Positions 1 to 13,599 of a DNA stretch of 64,000 nt are shown piece by piece. Location of the stretch: positions 2,294,406 through 2,358,405 of the forward strand of contig NC_083649.1 of NCBI RefSeq assembly GCF_963576545.1. The letters are read 5' to 3'. The notes under the pieces are model-generated. The model saw only the letters and a program-made list of their open reading frames with translations, did not search any database and was not told the DNA's origin. Origin of the DNA: Limanda limanda. Its lineage: Eukaryota; Chordata; Actinopteri; Pleuronectiformes; Pleuronectidae. The first letter of the stretch is position 1; each line of letters begins with the position of its first letter. A program made the translations under genes and the position numbers.

Positions 1-710
1 TCAAAATTCAACTGCTTTGATTTACTAACGTTCTTTAGCGGAAAATATGTGAGTTTGGCCACTAGGGGGCGATACAGAACACAACTCATATTTTTGACGC
101 CAGTGAATAACACCTCCCCACCTGTAGGGGGAGCCTGAGTTCAGTCGAAAGCTAAACTTCTCAACTCCTAAAGATCCTAAACAAACCGATTTGAACCTCA
201 AATATTGTCCGAGTATTTTTATTATTTATCCTCGGCAGTGTGTTGCAGCCTCGTAGGATTCTTCGTACTAACAAATATAAAAAACTATAAATGATTTTCC
301 CGGCTCTGACTCATCACTTTGCCAAAGGCTATTTTTTTACTAGCTGGACCGATGTTCTGTCCGTGCGTCCACAACAGAACCGAAGGTCCTGGAGCCGAGG
401 TTCTTCTGGAGCGTCGCCCTCAGCTCATCTGGCTCCGAGGAGACCAGGGGCGAGTAGCAGGAGACAATTAAACCGTGACCTTTACCAGCCGCCGTGACCT
501 TTACCTGCAGCCGGTTGTTCTCGCTGCTGCAAGGACGCAACACACAAAGCTTCATGGAAACCAAAACACACATAAACGTTCATATGCAGAAGCCGTCACG
601 TTCATCTACACACCAACAGGAGGACACACACTGCAGTGCTCTGCTCCTCCTGCCATTGTCTGACCTGTCAAGCTCTGCCAAAATATGTTCTCTGTCTCCC
701 GTGGCTCCGT

Positions 711-711
<1 letters not shown>

Positions 712-774
<63 letters not shown>
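712..774. repeat. (CA)n microsatellite
   Basis: About 31 uninterrupted CA dinucleotides. Both strands stay open through it, which creates false His-Thr and Cys-Val frames. Confidence 0.97.
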
Positions 775-777
<3 letters not shown>

Positions 778-1145
778 AGCTTCCAATTATCTGAAGAGAG
801 GAGCCGGGTTGATCAGTCTGAGGAGCTTCTGACAGTGAGATGTTTCACAAGGTGATTCTGTTCCCTCGTCTTTTCTCCTCTCCCTCCTTCTTTCTTCCTC
901 ACGTCTCCTCCTCCTCGTGTTTCATTTCTCCTGCTCCCTCCTCGTGTGTCACATGACTCAGCCCTTAGTTACCAGCCTGCCCCCCCCCCCCCCCTCAGAC
1001 ATGGAGGCTCGAACCACCGAGTCCGACCGGGTCCACAACACAACCGGGCTGTAATCCCCAAGACTGCAGCATCACGGCTGTTTGTGTTTGTACGGATCCT
1101 CTGCTTGGAGGCCAACGTGCACGGTTTGATTTGTGCACCCCCAGT

Positions 1146-1146
<1 letters not shown>

Positions 1147-1217
<71 letters not shown>
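1147..1217. repeat. (GT)n microsatellite
   Basis: About 35 uninterrupted GT dinucleotides, the reverse-strand equivalent of the CA tract 370 bp upstream. Confidence 0.97.
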
Positions 1218-1218
<1 letters not shown>

Positions 1219-3545
1219 ATACAACAAGTTCTTGTCTGGACGACACAGCACGTCCCCATGAAATAAAGAGACACGTTTAAAAGGTTGTAGTCTGCAGGAA
1301 ATGAATGTTAGTTAATGTCATGTCCTCTGGAGTCATGGAGACAACTGTGTGTCTGTGTGAGTGTGTGTCTGTGTGAGTCTGTGTGAGTGTGTGCGTTTCT
1401 CAGGTCTCACCATCTGCCGTTCCTCAGCATTGTGCCGGGGAACAAAGCCCCGGTGAACTGAACACAGTAATTAAGCCGGAGCTTTCTTTCTTTGACTGTT
1501 ACAATAAAGAAGAAAAGAAAATCATCACAGCGTCATAAACTGGCGTAAAACCGCTGCTAAAAATATCCTTAAACCTGCAGTGCGGAACTTTGTGGCTCCG
1601 CCCCCTTGGCAGTGAGCGTCATCACCACGGACCAGAACGCATCGTTTTGGTTTTGGTAAGAAAACGTAAGAGCGAAAAATTGGTTTATCGCTAAACACAG
1701 AGATTTATTTGTCACTACAATGTTTTTATTTGTTGAACTTATTCGGCCTAATAATAATAATCCATATCTAGACAAACCCTCAGAAGCTCCGCCTCTGACC
1801 ATCAGGTTCTTGGTCACTGGTTCCAACGTGTTTCAAGACACAGAACCGTGAAGTCCTGGTTGTTCCAAACTTCTTCTGGAACTTTCCCACAGACTCGTCT
1901 CTGAGCTCAATTAACTATTTAACGAGTCCGATCAAGGTGTAGACAGGAGTTAAAGTGTCAAGTATCCCAGTGCAACACAATGTGATACTTCAGTTTTTAC
2001 TTAATAATGTTATATTGATTCTTATATTAATGTTTAATGATGAATTGTATAAATGAGGGATGGAATGTTTCCACACAGGAGTTGAACCGTGTCGAGGTCT
2101 GAGCAGTGGATCCACTCTTCGTCTCCTCGGAGGCTAAGCTAATAGCGCGGAGCTTTAACAGGGTTTCAAATGACGCCACCAGGGCCACGCTATCGTTTTC
2201 AAACCAATTGGGACGTTTGCCAAAGCACCAGCGGCGAAGGTGCACTTTCCTTACTGGGTAATGACCATAAAGTGAATATACATCTCCTCGCCGCTCCGGC
2301 CGCTAAATCTGCACAAAAAAAAACCCTGCTTCTCCATCATGGCGGTTACCCACAGCGCAGATGATATAATGTCATCGTAAAAACCGGGTCTGGGGAGAGG
2401 CGGAGAACCTCACCTTCTTTTCCATCAGTGATAATTTGTTTTCCCCAGGAGGTCCCGCGGCCCCGGCGTTACCCACCGCCTCGCCTGCTTGGCTCCCAGC
2501 ATGCAACTGGGTGTGATGAGCGTGGCGCTCGGCTTCATATCCGTCACTGTAATGGTTTCTGTTCTTACTGGGAGTCCCGAGGCCCCCGAACAGGAGAGCA
2601 GTCGTTTATTTAATGTTGCATCATTATCATATATCCTTAGTGGGCTGAGGTGGACATTGAACACTGTGCTTCTCCGTCTTTACATGTGTGTATCTGTCAA
2701 AGCTGTGGTTAAACTACGTGCTTCTTAAAGTCATCGAGGGAAAACTCACAACACACAATCTAATGCTCTTTATCTGCTTCGTATGTGACAGATTGAAATG
2801 TGTTATTCACACTTTATCCCCAGAGCAGCTGCCTTAAGAAACCACATCTAACTTCACCAGATCCAGATGTTTATTTCTTTACTGTTTCTATGATAGCTGT
2901 GTATAAATACTGTGTTTGCACATGTTTTTTGTCTGTCTATCTAATGGGAACTATTTCTTTTCTGTAAGAATATTGAAAATACACACAATGAAGCTTCAAA
3001 GCTTTTGAGTTCCGTAAATATTGATTCTTGTCTTGAAGCAACTGAGCAGAAATCAGAGAATAGAAACCAAAATCTATAACTTGATGTTTGTCACCAGTTT
3101 CCCTGGAAGAAGATGCTTTTGTGACGGTGATGTTTCAAGAATTAAAGTCTTATATGAAAGAGCTGCTGCTTCTTTTAACTTCTATCTCTAATTCAGCAGC
3201 GTTTCATTGGTTTTCAGAACCAGATCAAGCAGATCATTAGAGTTGTCATGTTCTGTGTGAGGACTTTGGATTCCAGACCTAAACTCTGCAGAAGTGACGG
3301 CTTTTAAAAGGAAGGAACATTCGATTCCAGACGACAGAGCGAGTTCATGGAGTCAAACGACATCCGGAGGGAAGTGTTAAAGTTTTAAAGAGAGACATTT
3401 TACCTCTGAGGGATCAAAGTCTCCCGGGAGAGAGACGAGTGTTTAATAAAACACAAGGAGTCAGAAGAAGAATCACACTCGGTGTTTCCTGTCTTTTAAC
3501 CTTCAGCCGGAGGAAGTGGAGCAAAGAAGAGCTCAGAGTGCCTGA

Positions 3546-4513
3546 GGATGGAAGGAGGAAGTTACAGAGAGAGAGAAGACGGAGGGATGGAGGGAGGGAG
3601 GGAGGGAGGGAGGGATGGAGGTATGGTTGGATGGAGGGAGGAAGTTACAGAGAGAGAGAAGACGGAGGGATGGAGGGATGGAGGGGTGGAGGGAGGGAGA
3701 GATGGAGGGATGGAGAGACTGAGGGATGGAGGGACAGAGTGATGGAGGGAGAAGGGACAGAAGGATGGAGGGACGGAGGGACGGAGGGATGGAGGGACAG
3801 AGGGATGGAGGGAGAAGGGACAGAAGGATGGAGGGACAGAGGGATGGAGGGAGAAGGGACAGAAGGATGGAGGGACAGAGGGATGGAGGGAGAAGGGACA
3901 GAAGGATGAAGGGACGGAGGGAGGATTGCAGAGATATGGTTGGATGGAGGGACAGAGGGATGGAGGGATGGAGAGACAGAGTGATGGAGGGAGAAGGGAA
4001 GGATGGACAGAGGGATGGAGGGACTGAGTGATGGAGGGACAGAGTGATGGAGGGAGAAGGGACAGAAGGATGGAGGGAGAAGGGACAGACGGATTGAGGG
4101 ACAGAGGGATGGGGGTATGGTTGGATGGAGGGAGGGACGGAGGGACGGAGAGACGGAGCGATGGAGGGACAGAGCGATGGAGGGACAGAGGGATGGGGGT
4201 ATGGTTGGATGGAGGGAGGGACAGAGGGACGGGGGTATGGTTGGATGGAGGGAGGGACGGAGGGACGGAGAAACGGAGCGATGGAGGGACAGAGTGATGG
4301 AGGGACAGAGGGATGGAGGTACAGAGGGACGGAGGGATGGTTGGATGGAGGGACGGAGGGATGGTTGGATGGAGGGACGGAGGGATGAAGGGACAGAGAG
4401 ATGGAGGGACGGAGGGACAGAGTGATTGAGGCATGGTTGGATGAAGGGATGGAGGGACAGAGGGATGGAGGGACAGATGGATGAAGGGATGGAGGGACAG
4501 AGGGAGGAAGGAG
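3546..4513. repeat. Purine-strand GGA-rich minisatellite (about 970 bp)
   Basis: An almost pure A/G top strand made of degenerate GGGATGGA and GGGACAGA blocks, with larger units (for example a GGTATGGTTGGATGG block) repeated several times between 3950 and 4440. Several frames stay open (Glu-Gly-Trp-Arg on plus, Pro-Ser-Leu-His on minus), but these are repeat artefacts. Near-copies on the opposite strand (CCCTCCATCCAACCATA) reappear at about 4630-4700, just past the array, suggesting a small inversion at its edge. Long purine tracts of this kind can form triplex DNA. Confidence 0.9.
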
Positions 4514-7500
4514 GAAGTTACAGCATCTAACAGGAGATTTAAAACCTTTAGTTTATTCATTTTTCCGACGCAGCTTTAAAGAAGCAGTTTGACGTTCATC
4601 TTTCTCGTGAGCGTCTCATCTTCACGTCTGTCCCTCCATCCAACCATACCTCCATCCCTCCATCCAACCAAACCTTCATCCCTCTGTCCCTCCGTCCACG
4701 TCCTGCTCACAGCTGAGGACGGTTACCATGGATACAGTGAGCAGCTCTGAGGAAACAAGTTCTCTCTGCACCCTGAGCTGAGAAATGGACCAAATAAGAA
4801 AAGACCCAAATGTTCATATTTTTTACAACAGACGTACATTTTATTTTGAAGTTTGTCCCGTTGGTTTTAATCTGCACGAGTTCACCGATTAGCTCCTGGC
4901 TGACAGACAGTCGCCCGTGGGACTCTCTGTCCGTCTGTTCTGCTCCGGCTCTGAAGAGATTCAACACAGATCTGATCTGACCTCATGCTAATTGTGATTT
5001 AATTATTCATGTGAACCGGGTTCAACTGTCAGAACCTCAGTTTCCTCGTTTAATGACAAAACGCTGATTTGTCTGACACGGAATTCTAATGTCTCCATGT
5101 GTCCGTTGCTTCTTTGCATCAGACGGAGCCGGGTGAGGTGAGTTGGACTCTGAGGACTCATGTTTGAAGGTTTTCAACTGAGAGGAGATTCCAGGGCAGA
5201 GCTCACTGAAGGATTATTAATCCCATCTGGCCTGGGAACACCTCTGGATCCTCTGGAGGAGCTTTGGAACTGCAGAGAGACACAAACCCACTTCTCCTTC
5301 AACCCACCTCAGGTGAGAGCAGGGAAACGGATGAATGGTCCAAATTGTTCTGTTGACATTCACACAACTCAATCAGTGAGAAACACCAGAGAAACCTTCT
5401 CCCTCACAGACGTTACTTGTAAATATGAAAAAAGGCAGAAAATCATCCTTTAGTTCATCGTTCTCTTCTCTGACGGTGACTTTATAATTTGTGCTTTTTC
5501 CTCAGAGTTATTTCAAAGCCAACCTTGTTAAATTTGGATAAAACAGTTGCTGCTGAGTTGATCCTGATGGACGAGCCCGACCTCCGGCTGCAGAGCAACG
5601 CACGTCTCCTGTGAATTCAGGATTTGTAACGAGTTCTCCTGAAATCCACTGGATGAATTATTCTAAATCTTCCTTTTAACCCAAACCCGTCACAGCTGAA
5701 AAGAAGATGCAAGACGAGCAAAGCACTTGTCAGACGGGAGGCGTTCGGCTTTGTTGTGTGTCTGTCTGCGTCTCCAGCACCAGGAGGCGACCTCAGCTGC
5801 AGGCGACGCCCCCTCTGAAGCCCGACAGCTCGTCACAGCGAGCGACAGGATGAGTGACGGGACGAGGACTTGACAAAATGAAGCAGAAGATGTCTCTCTT
5901 CCTGTCTTCAGATCAGAATGTTACTGTTGTAGCTTTGAACAGATACTGTGGATTCTCTCCAGACTTTGGAACCAAAACCTTTACGACCAACGTTCATCCG
6001 TCTGCTCAACTCTCTCCTCCACACGTCTGACCCTCATAGGTCCACGTGCACGAGTCACCAGGACACAACTCCACGGCCGATATGTTGTTCACACTACGCA
6101 TCTTCTGTATCTCACAGATCTGAGACTGAGGATCTGAGATCTCCCTCCACAATTCAACTTCCTGAACTGTAGAGACGAAAAATGTTTTCATGTTGGTGAA
6201 GCGTGAAATGCAGATTTGTCCAGTTTGTAAACTCCACAGAAATAAAATACATTTCTAAAAGCAAATCTAATAATTCTTTTTACCTCTAATATCATTGTAA
6301 AAAGTATATTTTGTGCTTTTTTGACATAATAAGTTGTTGTTTTTTTGTCTCCCAAGGGAAAAAAGACTAGAAAGTCCCTCAATTCCTGCGGTCGGACATA
6401 TTTATAAAACTACTGAAGATACAGATAAGTTGCTTCGCTCTTCTGAATCCCCATGATCTCATCTGAACATTGCTAATGGCAACAGGTTTTTAGCCCCCTC
6501 CTTGCAAGACCCAATTTAAATCTGCTAGATCCAGTAATGCTCACATTCCCCTAAAAAAGGCTTAAATCTTTTCATCAAGATCCATGAATTGTTTCCTATC
6601 TCTCATGTGATTAGAAGCAATCCTGGATTATCTCCTTTCTCCGGCCAAAATCAATTTGTGTCTCATATTTCCACCCGTACTTCTGGAACTGTGTTGTGTA
6701 GTTTTTGCGTAATCCTGCTGATAAACAAACAGACGTAACCTCCTTGGTTCTGGAGAGCAGCTCCTGAAACCCGCTCCATGATTCACGGTGATGGATCCTC
6801 CTCCTCTTCGGGGTCATTTGTTCAGCTCACAAAGACGCTGGTGTTTTAACACACCTCCGGCCTCATGCATCAGGCATGAAGCGCTGACACATTCGTTTGC
6901 GGATCAGCTCCCGGCGGAGGACAAATGAAAGTCAGCCGCCGAACGGATCCTAACAAGTTTATTTTCCCACATCCGGGGGAACAGAGCGGCGGCGTCATTG
7001 ATGCTCGGTTTCTTTCTTCTGCTTCTTCTGGGAACAAAGAGCCACTTGAACACAGCGACGCAGGTTTCAGACGCATCCTCTGCATCACAATTCTGCTGCA
7101 TCTCGTTCACATGCAGCTCGGTTTATGAAGTGAGTTCTCTGATGCTGTTATCTGCTCCGGCAGCGCCACGTGCACTGGAGTCTCTGCTCTCTTCCTCTGG
7201 ATCGTTGCAGCCGGAGGAGTCGCTCTGCTGTTCTGCATCAGACAGAAGAATGAGCTTTCAAATACATTAAGATATTTATGTTCTTGTATTTAAATGATTC
7301 TTCGTTTTATGGCGTTGATTCATTGCAGGTTAAGATTAACAAAGGGGTTGTAGTCGTGGACAAAAAGAAGCCGTTATGGAAACAAAGGGTTTTGAACATC
7401 AAACCATCCACCAGCACCTCCAGCTCCACTTCTCTCTGTTTCCCCACCTGATGCTGCAGCTTTAGAAAACAGTCACATGCAGAGTCCAGCAGCTTCCAGC

Positions 7501-8911
7501 GTAGATGCTGCAGAGCAAACCAACTATAGATCTGAGAAGAGGCCGAGGTTGTTAAAAAAGAAATATGCTGCATGAAAAATAGAGAAAAGAACGAAGTGCT
7601 AGTTTGGATGTGAATGTTCATGTCTGGATTCTGGGTCTAAGATGAGTTTCAAACATCAACACACCTCAGACCTGATGTTGTGCGAGAAATGAAAACTGCT
7701 GCTCTGACTTTTGTAAGTAGAAAAGTCTGATTAGCCGCTGTTTACGATCACGTAGGCTGGTGATGGAGTCGGTCGTACACACACCTGTGCATCGCAGCTA
7801 GTTTGCATTAGGCGGTTAAATCCACTGATTTGAGTCGAGGTCTGTTCTGATGTTTGCCAGCAAGGATGGAAAGATTTTAATGGAAAAACCAAAAACAGTG
7901 TGACCGAGTTTAACGAAGCAAACAAATCAAGACAACACGAGGAAACCAGTTTATCTAGCAACCAACAGCTAACAGCTAACAGTTGTTCTCTTCCAACCTG
8001 AAGACCGATGTGATTTAAGTGTAACGTCACGTTGAACTGGAACAAAACGACTCCTCAGAGAACTTGTGCGTTCGCTCGTTGTCGTCACGTCGAGCTTTCA
8101 GAGCACAAAGTGTTTGTCGTCGCGGTGACACTTTGTTATTACAACAAACGTGTATTTAACGTGTCAGGCTGACTCGTCTGACAACGTGTAATTTGATCCT
8201 CTGTGATTTTCTCTCTTCTCGTCGGCTGCTTCTTCCTTTTCAGTTTCTGTTTTCACTTTATGTAGAAATATTTCACAATATTTGCACACGTGACATGAAC
8301 ACGTGTGTGTAATCACTGTCAGGAGCTGTGGGTGGATGTGACAGATATTGTGTTGTACCTGCCACTCACAAAATAACATAATGTCTAAGATGGTTTTGGT
8401 CCAGGCATCACCTCCGGATGGATTAAACAGACCGGGCGCCGCTCAGTGTCGACGCCCACGTCATAATCTGTTGACACTGCATTTAAATATAGACTGAAAT
8501 AAGAAAGTATATCCAATCTCGGGCCTTATGCATGAAAATAGCTTCATACAACCTTTTAATGTGTTGTAATGGATGATTCATAATCTTCTCCTGTGGTTCA
8601 GTTTACTGCTCGACAGCTGGTGGCACGAGAAGCTAAGAATAAAATGAGACGTCTCAAGTCGATCCACCGCTGCAGTAAACACAGGAGACAGCTAGATGTA
8701 AACCAGCTGGAACTGGAACATCACAACGCTAATAAGCTGTGCTCCTGATCCGCGTGGATTCAGATGGACACGTCACAAACATATTACTATTTTATTACAA
8801 TTCATTATTTGTGTGATTTGCAAATCGTGTCTGAACCCAGTCGAGTCCCAGTCCTCACGAATCACAACTATTTAACATGTAGTTTTATTTCTATGTTTTT
8901 TTTGTTTGTTT

Positions 8912-9027
8912 GGTCCATGTCTCATCTGCTAACATGGAGGAGTTCATGACCAGTACCGCAGCCAGCCACTAGGGGGGCATCGAGATGACTTGGCTTCATG
9001 GCGTCCATCTTCATTTACAGTCTATGA
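8912..9027 (+). repeat. Dispersed fish repeat fragment (CATGGAGG...CAGTCTATG type)
   Basis: The block runs from GGTCCATGTCTCATCTGCTAA through CAGCCAGCCACTAGGGGGC to TTTACAGTCTATG. Partial copies of the same wording occur at 19411-19468 (minus), about 25165-25211 (minus) and 54318-54392 (plus). I recognise this as a common interspersed repeat in teleost genomes; its class is not settled from this fragment. Confidence 0.65.
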
Positions 9028-9126
9028 TTTTAACATACATTTTTATAGTCTTAAAATTAATAGATGCTGGTGATAAACTGAGGAGGGACAGACAGCAAGA
9101 GTGGAGATGGACCATAGATTAGATAT

Positions 9127-9164
9127 CACACACTAACACACACACATACACACACACAAGGACA

Positions 9165-9200
<36 letters not shown>

Positions 9201-9237
9201 CACACACACACACACACACTCACACACTCACACACAC
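9127..9237. repeat. Compound (CA)n microsatellite
   Basis: CA dinucleotides interrupted by CTAA, TACA, GGACACG and CTCA steps. Confidence 0.9.
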
Positions 9238-9394
9238 TTTATTATTCCAAGTGTTTTATTGGTCTTTATTAGATCTCGTGCGGCGGCTGGATCCTGGCTC
9301 TCAGTTTGATTGGGCCGTTACTGAACTCCAGACAATCAATGAGACACGCCCGAGGCATCATTCACCGCTGGTGTTGTCTTCAAGGGCCGTCGGA

Positions 9395-9401
9395 TGTGTG
9401 T

Positions 9402-9442
<41 letters not shown>
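9395..9442. repeat. (GT)n microsatellite
   Basis: A GT dinucleotide tract with a single TCTG interruption near its start. Confidence 0.95.
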
Positions 9443-9443
<1 letters not shown>

Positions 9444-9845
9444 CAAGGGGAGGGGGGTCAACATATCCTGAGGCCTCCGCTCGTTAAAACCTTTTTATTT
9501 TCCATAATCATTTCTCCCTGGGACGCACAAAACTCCCTTAATTAGAACCAGAGACTCCTTCTCGCTCCCTCTGTTCTTTAATTCCTCGACGTAAAAATTC
9601 AAAGCAACAGCCTCAAGACAAAATTTGCTCTTTATTTAATTTCTTGGCCGCAGAGCAGAAGCAGAGCACCTGCAGGTCGAGAGGCGGCGTGGTGGTGAGG
9701 AGGCGGCGTGGTGGCGAGAGGCCTTGAGCAGGAAATGAGATCTGAAGGGTTTTAATAAGATCTCCTGGTGGAACACCTCAGGCCTCTGGAGAGGAGCGGT
9801 GAGAGGGATCACCCCCCCCGGCCTCTATCTTGACAGAGAAGATCC

Positions 9846-9985
9846 TCGTACACTGTGACCTCTCGACCTAGCGTCCTGTTGGGACGTTTCGATGAGTCAC
9901 GCGTTGCCATGGTTTTCTGAATGGATGTTAATTGGACTTAAGCCACTTCAGCCGTTTAATTAGCGACGTGATGACAGACAATTGA
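9846..9985. other. Candidate conserved non-coding element
   Basis: No open frame, but unusually dense transcription-factor-like words for this A+T-rich setting: TGAGTCA (AP-1), GTTGCCATGG (RFX X-box half), GTTAATTGG, CACTTCAG, TTTAATTAG (homeodomain) and GTGATGACAGACAATTG. The composition resembles teleost conserved enhancers. This is inference only; conservation was not tested. Confidence 0.2.
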
Positions 9986-12279
9986 TGATTTTCATGAAAC
10001 TTTTTGAGAAATTTCACGTCTCGATGACTTTTAGATTAAATTTGAAACCAGACGACACATGTGAACATTTACACACAGAGAAAAGTTTCACTGGTTGAAA
10101 ACCCCCAGAAATTACCTAACCTTTTAAATTCTTGACTCTTTCTCAAAATGTAAAATAAACCCTTATACTCCTAATATAATATTTTTATATATCAGAAATA
10201 AAGTGTTGACTACTTAAGTTAGATCTTAATTTGGTTCTGATGTGTAACAGCAATGATTAAATAACAAAAGTGATAAATGCATTTTGAGGGATTTTTCTCT
10301 ATAGTGACACACGACACACACACTGTCACACAAACAGAAATTCAACCCATTTCAGAAAGGACGATTTTTTTTTGTCCTGTGCTTCTTCCGGAACAAAAGC
10401 TCTGCAGCCCACAACGGATTTGTATCGTTTGAAGAAAAAACACAGAAGCTATCGGAGCTCAGCGGCTCAGCGACTCCGGGTCGGACAAAGTGTTTGAGTG
10501 TGAGGACGAAGTGTGAGATCGCTCAGACCCCGATGACGTGTGACAGGAAACTGCTGCAAATACAAATAATACAGAACGATGAAGAGGACAAGAGGCGGAG
10601 ATAATACATCACCACTGAGACCCTTTGATACCAGAGATCCTTCATCGTACACAAGAGATTCTTTCTAAGGAGGCAAAGGAGTGAGTACTTCTGCTCACTC
10701 ACCTCCAGGGGGCGAGTTGTAGATGGATAACAGGGATATTGGTTTTAAAGTTGAAAGAGAAAAGCATAGAAAAGAACAAGATGACAAGACTGTTTTCATT
10801 CTCCCGTCAGATTGAGCCTCAGCAGCACCAGGACAAACTCTACCTCTGTTGATGTCTGTTAAAACATCCATAAAGATTTCCATGTCTACAGCAGGCAGGT
10901 AGAATCCAGCTCAAGATCTGTAGAAACCAATTTGACTTGACAAGGTGATGCAACAAGAATCCATTCCATCTGCTGCTCTCGCTTCCTCCACTAATTTGTC
11001 CGATTGGAAATTGCCAATGAACTGTGTTATTTTTAAGAAGCAGGCTGAATCGGGGACACGCTAACGACTCCGGGGGGGGCCCAACCTCTGACTCAGCACT
11101 AAGCCTCCACACCACCTACTTCCTCTTCTGAATAAGCGAAGCTGGAGATGTCAGGTTGGTTGATGGTTTTCTGCAGCAGCGTAACATCGGAGGTGATGAA
11201 TTAACGCCGGAATAATGAGGATTAGGTATAAAGAGCCGGTCTGTGAAGCTGGTTTTATAAACGACGCTGGAACAAACACAACCACCATCGGGGAAATTTG
11301 GTGAAGAATTAACAGCTTCACCGGTTGTATTGTTTAAAGCTAGAGTAAAATACTGGGAAGGAGAAATTTGTGCTTATGGAAAACACTGGCATTTAGGGCG
11401 TATGTTTATTTGAGTAGTCGTACAGTGTCACAGGTTAACGAGATATTATTCCTCTAGTCTTCACGATTCTACGAACTCCACTGATAAGTTTCTAGGTTCT
11501 GATGCTAGCCTATAGATGCTAGTCTAACTCACCTGCTAGTAAAGAAGATTAGAGTGAGAGCGGAGGACGACCTTACCTACACCTGCTGAAAGAGGTTGAC
11601 CAATCAGGACAGACAGGGTCTTAAAGAGACAGTGTTTGAGACAGAGGCTGAAAAGAGGAGCTGCAGCGACGAACAGTCTGAGGAAAGAGATGTTTTCTGA
11701 ACATTAGAGCTTGAGTTAATGTCTCCTTCAGTTCATTTTAAATGTATTATATCCGACTGTACTCTGGAGGATGATATAGTAAATATAATTTTGTCTCGGC
11801 AAACAAGTCTGAGGCTTATTTCCTCTCTTCAGCTGTTTCATACCTGCGGAGTTGAAACTGAACATGAGCAGGAACATGAACTGTGGGTGTGAAAAGGAGC
11901 TGATGCTTCAACCGGAGGAACTCATGACACCTGCTCTCGTGCAGCATCTGTTTCCTGGCACAACATCTAACTGTAACTGATCCGAGGAACTCCGAAGAAA
12001 ATGTTCCTGACTCGATTCAGGAAGAATCAGTTTTAAACTTGACATTGAAATGGAAATGAAGCGACAGGTTTTTCATTTGTTTGACTCTAACGTGAGAATG
12101 AGTTAAACTGGAGACACGGACCGATTCTCATGATAAAAATAGAACTTGAGCACTGAATATTGCTTGTTGTAAATACTCAGAACAACAGAGTCTGTACGTT
12201 TATTAGAGTTTACATAAAAAATATCAAAGTGTAGTAGAATTAACTTCACGGAACTGCAGAGAAAAATATCTCAACTGAA

Positions 12280-12447
12280 TCACCTCTGGCCAAACTCATC
12301 GATCAAGTCCTGGAAGTCCCGGAGGATTTCCAGCTCAATGACCATGAGTGACAACATGATCAGTTGCTGCTGTGTCATCCTGGTTAATTTGTAATGCTGG
12401 ATGTTTGTGAGACAACACACCGAGGCCAACCCTCTGACCTTCGCCAT
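12280..12447 (-). CDS. Candidate small ORF, 55 residues, unknown function
   Basis: On the minus strand an ATG at 12445-12447 opens 55 codons ending in TGA at 12280-12282. The protein starts MAKVRGLASVCC. Its second half (about residues 24-55) is a likely amphipathic helix rich in Leu, Ile, Met, Glu and Asp, including MTQQQLIMLSLMVIELEIL and RDFQDLIDEFGQR. There is no signal peptide, membrane segment or cysteine motif beyond CC at residues 11-12. The third codon positions of the helical half are G/C-rich although the flanks are A+T-rich, which is why it stands out. The start context (T at -3, G at +4) is weak, so it could be an exon or a pseudogene piece of a larger protein. I do not recognise the family; it may be chance. 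Confidence 0.25.
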   Translation of the reverse strand: MAKVRGLASVCCLTNIQHYKLTRMTQQQLIMLSLMVIELEILRDFQDLIDEFGQR

Positions 12448-13599
12448 TTAGAAGAAAGTGAAAATATAAAATCCTGGATCTGCCTGTTTTCTATGATCCA
12501 CTCAGATATTTTGCGTTATTCTTTCTTGGCCAGCTTTTCATCCTTCTACCAAATCGACAACTTTGCTTCATCCTGCTGCGAAATCAAAACCAAACACAAG
12601 AGACAGGAGCAGAAAACCAAACCCTTTCTCCCAGTAGTTGATCTTCTCTCCCAGTTCCACGTCACTGACTGAAAACCACAGATTAAAACTGACAGGAGAT
12701 TGGTTCTTCTGGTGGAGTGGGACCTCTGGGAAACATCACCAGTGGCTGTGACAAACACTCCCTGCACACATTTGAAATATGCCTCCGGGGGATTTGTGGA
12801 CGTTTTAAATAATTTACCCATTTTTCAACTCCACCCCCCTCCCCCCCGCCCCCTCCTTCTTCGCTGTATCTTTTAATTTACGTCAGCCATCCTTGCAAAA
12901 TCCAGGAGTTAAGAAAATGAAAAACCCGTCTGTCATCATTCAAAGCAGCGATCCATTCAACAGGTAAATACCACCATCAGTCATGCAGTCAATATTAGCT
13001 CCGGAGGCGCTGGAGGCTGCAGTTCAGGCCTCGAGTCAACAGGGGGGGGGGGGAACCCTGCGTTTACACACGTCCGTTTAAATCAACATGTAGAGAACAC
13101 AGATCCATTACCAGGCTCATTCACATTCCACCAGGTCCCGGGGAACATCTGCATGGAAATGACACACCGGTGTTATTGTGCACTTACAGTCGTTCGCCAG
13201 AGGCACTCGTGTTGCGGAGCCGGTTGTAACAGGGGGGGGGGGGGCGGTCAGGAGATGCAAATCAAATAATGAATAAATTTCACATCCTGACTCATTTAAT
13301 TTTCTCCGTGGATCAGGAGAGAAGAAGGATTCTTGTCTTGAGGGCTGCGGTGATTTCCTCTCTCAACGAAATGTGAAAGTGCTGCAGTGCAAAACGCACA
13401 AAAACGCACACACACACACGCACGAAAACGCACACATGCACAGTCACACACACAAACCATGTCCTGTAAAGGAGCAGCTCAGCTGTTTATAATTTCCTTC
13501 ATATTGTTTTATGAACAAATGATGATTGTGGAGCTTTTGTTTTGACATCCACCAAAAAATAAACGTAAAATTTCCTCCCTGCAGTCGCACACCTCCACC

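Larger units (their letters stand above)
1..3545. other. Gene-free stretch with two microsatellites
   Basis: I see no convincing coding sequence. Open frames are short and mostly run through CA/GT tracts. The opening 140 bases contain a CACTAGGGGGCG motif of the kind found in many dispersed fish repeats. The rest is A+T-rich with no RNA gene recognised. Confidence 0.6.
4514..12279. other. Gene-free stretch
   Basis: No coding region, tRNA or rRNA is seen. It holds the dispersed repeat at 8912-9027, microsatellites at 9127-9237 and 9395-9442, and low-complexity G/C runs. Open frames of 60-100 codons have no recognisable domain and no supporting splice signals. Confidence 0.55.

Noticed and set aside
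3562..4560. 332-codon minus-strand frame rich in Pro-Ser-Leu-His
   Set aside because: It lies wholly in the purine/pyrimidine minisatellite, other frames are equally open, and there is no flanking unique domain.
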